From: Actinomycetota bacterium | Lineage (GTDB): Bacteria > Actinomycetota > Thermoleophilia > Solirubrobacterales > 70-9 | Direction: 5' to 3' | Length of the DNA: 6,991 nt | NCBI GenBank assembly: GCA_005884985.1 | Contig: VAYK01000058.1 | Span: 1-6,991, forward strand | In this document: positions 5,618 through 6,991 of the stretch, piece after piece | Numbering within the stretch: the stretch's first letter is position 1 | Layout: each line of letters begins with the position of its first letter | Notes under the pieces: generated by a model | Database searches by the model: none | Seen by the model: the letters and a program-made list of their open reading frames with translations, nothing else | Told to the model about the DNA's origin: nothing | Translations under genes and position numbers: made by a program

Positions 5618-5647
5618 ACCATAACGCAGCGGGGACACCCGGCGCAA
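5618..5647 (-). promoter_or_regulatory. Possible promoter for the two-helix protein and downstream genes
   Basis: Read on the minus strand, TTGCGC (5642-5647) and TATGGT (5618-5623) are spaced 18 nt apart; each matches four of six consensus bases. A transcript would begin near 5611, just before the AAGGAG site. If used, only the inner ATG at 5598 would be translatable. The match is weak and may be chance. Confidence 0.25.
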
Positions 5648-5717
5648 CACCCAACCCGCGGCCGTCAACGTGGTCGGCTGCGCCTGACCAAGAGACCCCT
5701 GAGCCGGATGAACCGCG

Positions 5718-6719
5718 TCAGGGCATGGCCTCGCGAGCGCTGTCCTCGGACCAGGGTGCGATCCGCTCAGGCAGGTAGACGACGTCGGTTCCCGCGATGC
5801 GGTCTTGCAGTCCATGGCGCCGTTCGGAGAAGAGCACGCCCAGGAAGCCGGCTCCCAGCGGGATCGCCGCCAGCCCGGTGCCGACGAGACGCCGGAAGGC
5901 GACCCCAGCCCCGAGCTGCGGCGAGCCACCGGCCTCGACGCGAATGTCCATGAACCGCATTCCCGGCGTCTGGCCGGCAAGCGCCCAGAAGAAGGTCAAA
6001 TAGGCGCTGCCCGCGATCAACCAGACCCCGACGCCGACGACGAGCGCGGGCGCCGTCGCGTCACCGGGGAGGACCACCGAGGCCAACAACGCGACCACCA
6101 CCGAGACCGCGAAGAAGGCAGCGTTGAGCACTCCCAGATCGAGTAGGAGGGCCAGGCTCCGCGTGACCAGGCCGGCGCGGTCGGTGGCCTCCGTACGGCG
6201 CTTGCGCATCACAAGCCTGCGGGCGACACGCTCGAGGGCATCATCCAGCCGACGCGCCACCCGCCGGATCTGCCGGGCGATGTCCTCGAGCAAGCCAACG
6301 CTCTGCGCCGCCAGCGCAGCGCGGACCTCGGGAGCCTGCGCGATGCGCTCGACGAGCTTCTGAGCCTCGTCGCTGGCCAGCAGGCGTTGCCAGACGGTGT
6401 CGACCAGCTCACTGTCGAGGGCGTCGATCATCGCCCTCTCGACCGCCGGACTGTCGAGGGCTCCCTTCATGGCCTCCTCTACGGCTGGGCCCTGAAGGAC
6501 CCGCACCAGCGCGCGCTCGACCGCGGGGCTCTCGACCGCTCGCACGATCGCCTCCTCGGTGGCGGCCTCGACCGCGCGGTCGATCCCCGTCGCTTCCGCC
6601 ACCCGCCTGGCCCCGCGGGCGCCGCCGCCCAAGAGCCGGGCGGGAAGCGGGCGCGAGCGCCTTGCCCGTCCCGCGCCTTCCGAACCCGATTGCGTCGAAG
6701 CCGGACCAGCGTCCCCCAT
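5718..6719 (-). CDS. RDD-family membrane protein with N-terminal 13-residue repeats
   Basis: A 333-aa protein in three parts. Residues 1-45 are low-complexity, Ala/Gly/Arg-rich. Residues 52-142 form seven tandem 13-residue units of the form PAVERAL-x-x-AL-x-S, followed by a basic amphipathic helix (about 143-175, ARQIRRVARRLDDALERVAR). Residues about 180-318 are an RDD domain: the first helix carries Arg187 and Asp194 (VTRSLALLLDLGVL), a second helix spans about 223-247, then GQTPGMRFMDIRV, a third hydrophobic stretch at about 278-297, and the closing HGLQDRIAGTDVVY with Asp306. RDD proteins are membrane proteins, some linked to Na+/H+ or compatible-solute transport; the role here is unknown. 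The start ATG 6719 has no clear ribosome binding site. A CATAAA box (6731-6736, minus strand) lies so close that a leaderless or nearly leaderless mRNA is possible. Confidence 0.9.
   Translation of the reverse strand: MGDAGPASTQSGSEGAGRARRSRPLPARLLGGGARGARRVAEATGIDRAVEAATEEAIVRAVESPAVERALVRVLQGPAVEEAMKGALDSPAVERAMIDALDSELVDTVWQRLLASDEAQKLVERIAQAPEVRAALAAQSVGLLEDIARQIRRVARRLDDALERVARRLVMRKRRTEATDRAGLVTRSLALLLDLGVLNAAFFAVSVVVALLASVVLPGDATAPALVVGVGVWLIAGSAYLTFFWALAGQTPGMRFMDIRVEAGGSPQLGAGVAFRRLVGTGLAAIPLGAGFLGVLFSERRHGLQDRIAGTDVVYLPERIAPWSEDSAREAMP
6294..6566 (-). repeat. Seven tandem 39-bp coding repeats (13-aa units)
   Basis: Within the RDD gene, consecutive units start at residues 52, 65, 78, 91, 104, 117 and 130. 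Units two to four are nearly identical (PAVERALVRVLQG, PAVEEAMKGALDS, PAVERAMIDALDS). The outer ones are degenerate (ELVDTVWQRLLAS, DEAQKLVERIAQA, PEVRAALAAQSVG). A Pro or acidic residue opens each unit, suggesting short helices separated by turns. Confidence 0.8.
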
Positions 6720-6763
6720 CGTGGCGCGAGTTTATGCGCGGCGACGGTCGCCAGCCCTGCCGA

Positions 6764-6991
6764 CTATCGCTTCGACTTGCCGATCTGCTCGAGGAACGGC
6801 ACCAGGTGCTCGGGCGTGGCCTTTCCTTCCTTGGCGCGCTCGAGCGCCGACTGGTCCTCGAGCAGGTTCTCCCGGCGCTCCACCGACCACACCTGCCAAC
6901 CCTTGGCCTCCTTGACCTGGGTCCTCGCGAGCGGCGCGAAGTAGGCCGAGCTGGCCGACGTCCCGGGGTTCAGGACGAGCACGTTCTTGGC
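6764..6991 (-). pseudogene. Alpha/beta-hydrolase remnant, 5' end outside the window
   Basis: The frame is open from the right edge to TAG 6764-6766, giving 75 visible residues. It reads AKNVLVLNPGTSASSAYFAP, then GWQVWSVERRENLLEDQS, then ALERAKEGKATPEHLVPFLE and QIGKSKR at the end. The first part matches the early core (oxyanion-side strand and loop, then the next strand) of an actinobacterial alpha/beta-hydrolase family. In relatives about 250 more residues follow, with the GxSxG nucleophile, acid and His. None of that is here, and only 44 nt separate the stop from the RDD start. The last residues (VPFLEQIGKSKR) could be the original C-terminus joined by an in-frame internal deletion. The remnant is almost certainly inactive as a hydrolase. 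An alternative is a naturally short protein of unknown role. Upstream sequence is not visible. Confidence 0.65.

Noticed and set aside
5349..5980. Upstream extension of the frame that contains the 5338 start
   Set aside because: It crosses the small membrane protein and the RDD gene as basic low-complexity sequence. The AGGGAG site supports the ATG at 5338.
1..6991. CRISPR array, insertion sequence, tRNA, toxin-antitoxin or defence island
   Set aside because: I found no regularly spaced direct repeats, transposase motifs, cloverleaf sequence or recognisable toxin/antitoxin or defence domains on either strand.

Overview
The window is very GC-rich with strong G/C preference at third codon positions. 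It carries GntR/FadR, alpha/beta-hydrolase, RDD and phytoene-desaturase-like FAD enzymes in forms I associate with high-GC actinobacteria, most plausibly a soil Thermoleophilia/Solirubrobacterales-like lineage. The lineage is inferred from gene style; no rRNA or marker gene is present.

Layout. (1) Positions 1-104 hold the 3' end of a plus-strand gene that runs into, and overlaps by 8 nt, the end of a minus-strand FadR-type GntR regulator (97-693). (2) The regulator is divergent from an intact alpha/beta-hydrolase (801-1733). The roughly 107-nt divergent spacer contains an imperfect inverted repeat that could be its operator. (3) A 203-nt spacer with a sigma70-like promoter precedes an M43 (pappalysin/cytophagalysin-type) zinc metalloprotease (1937-2842), followed 13 nt later by a small beta-rich hypothetical protein (2856-3173). 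(4) From 3190 to the window end everything is on the minus strand. In transcription order these are a 5'-partial alpha/beta-hydrolase remnant (6764-6991), an RDD membrane protein with a 13-residue tandem-repeat N-terminus (5718-6719), a two-helix membrane protein (5347-5598), a frameshifted Cys-containing hypothetical gene with an Asn-Gly-rich tail (4674-5338), and a full-length FAD-dependent oxidoreductase (3190-4626). The last three are close enough to be co-transcribed, and the stop of the 5347 gene overlaps the ribosome binding site of the next gene.

How the genes relate. The regulator/hydrolase pair looks like a local regulatory unit for ester or related substrate metabolism, but its ligand cannot be read from the sequence. 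The rest looks like ordinary accessory or housekeeping-type content, not a defence or biosynthetic system. The most notable feature is damage. Three genes in 7 kb look internally deleted or shifted: the regulator lacks about 30 residues of its FCD domain including a metal-binding His position, the 4674-5338 gene changes frame, and the terminal hydrolase lacks its catalytic core. This could be genuine decay or an assembly artefact. I see no convincing novel multi-gene system, tRNA/rRNA, CRISPR array or insertion sequence.
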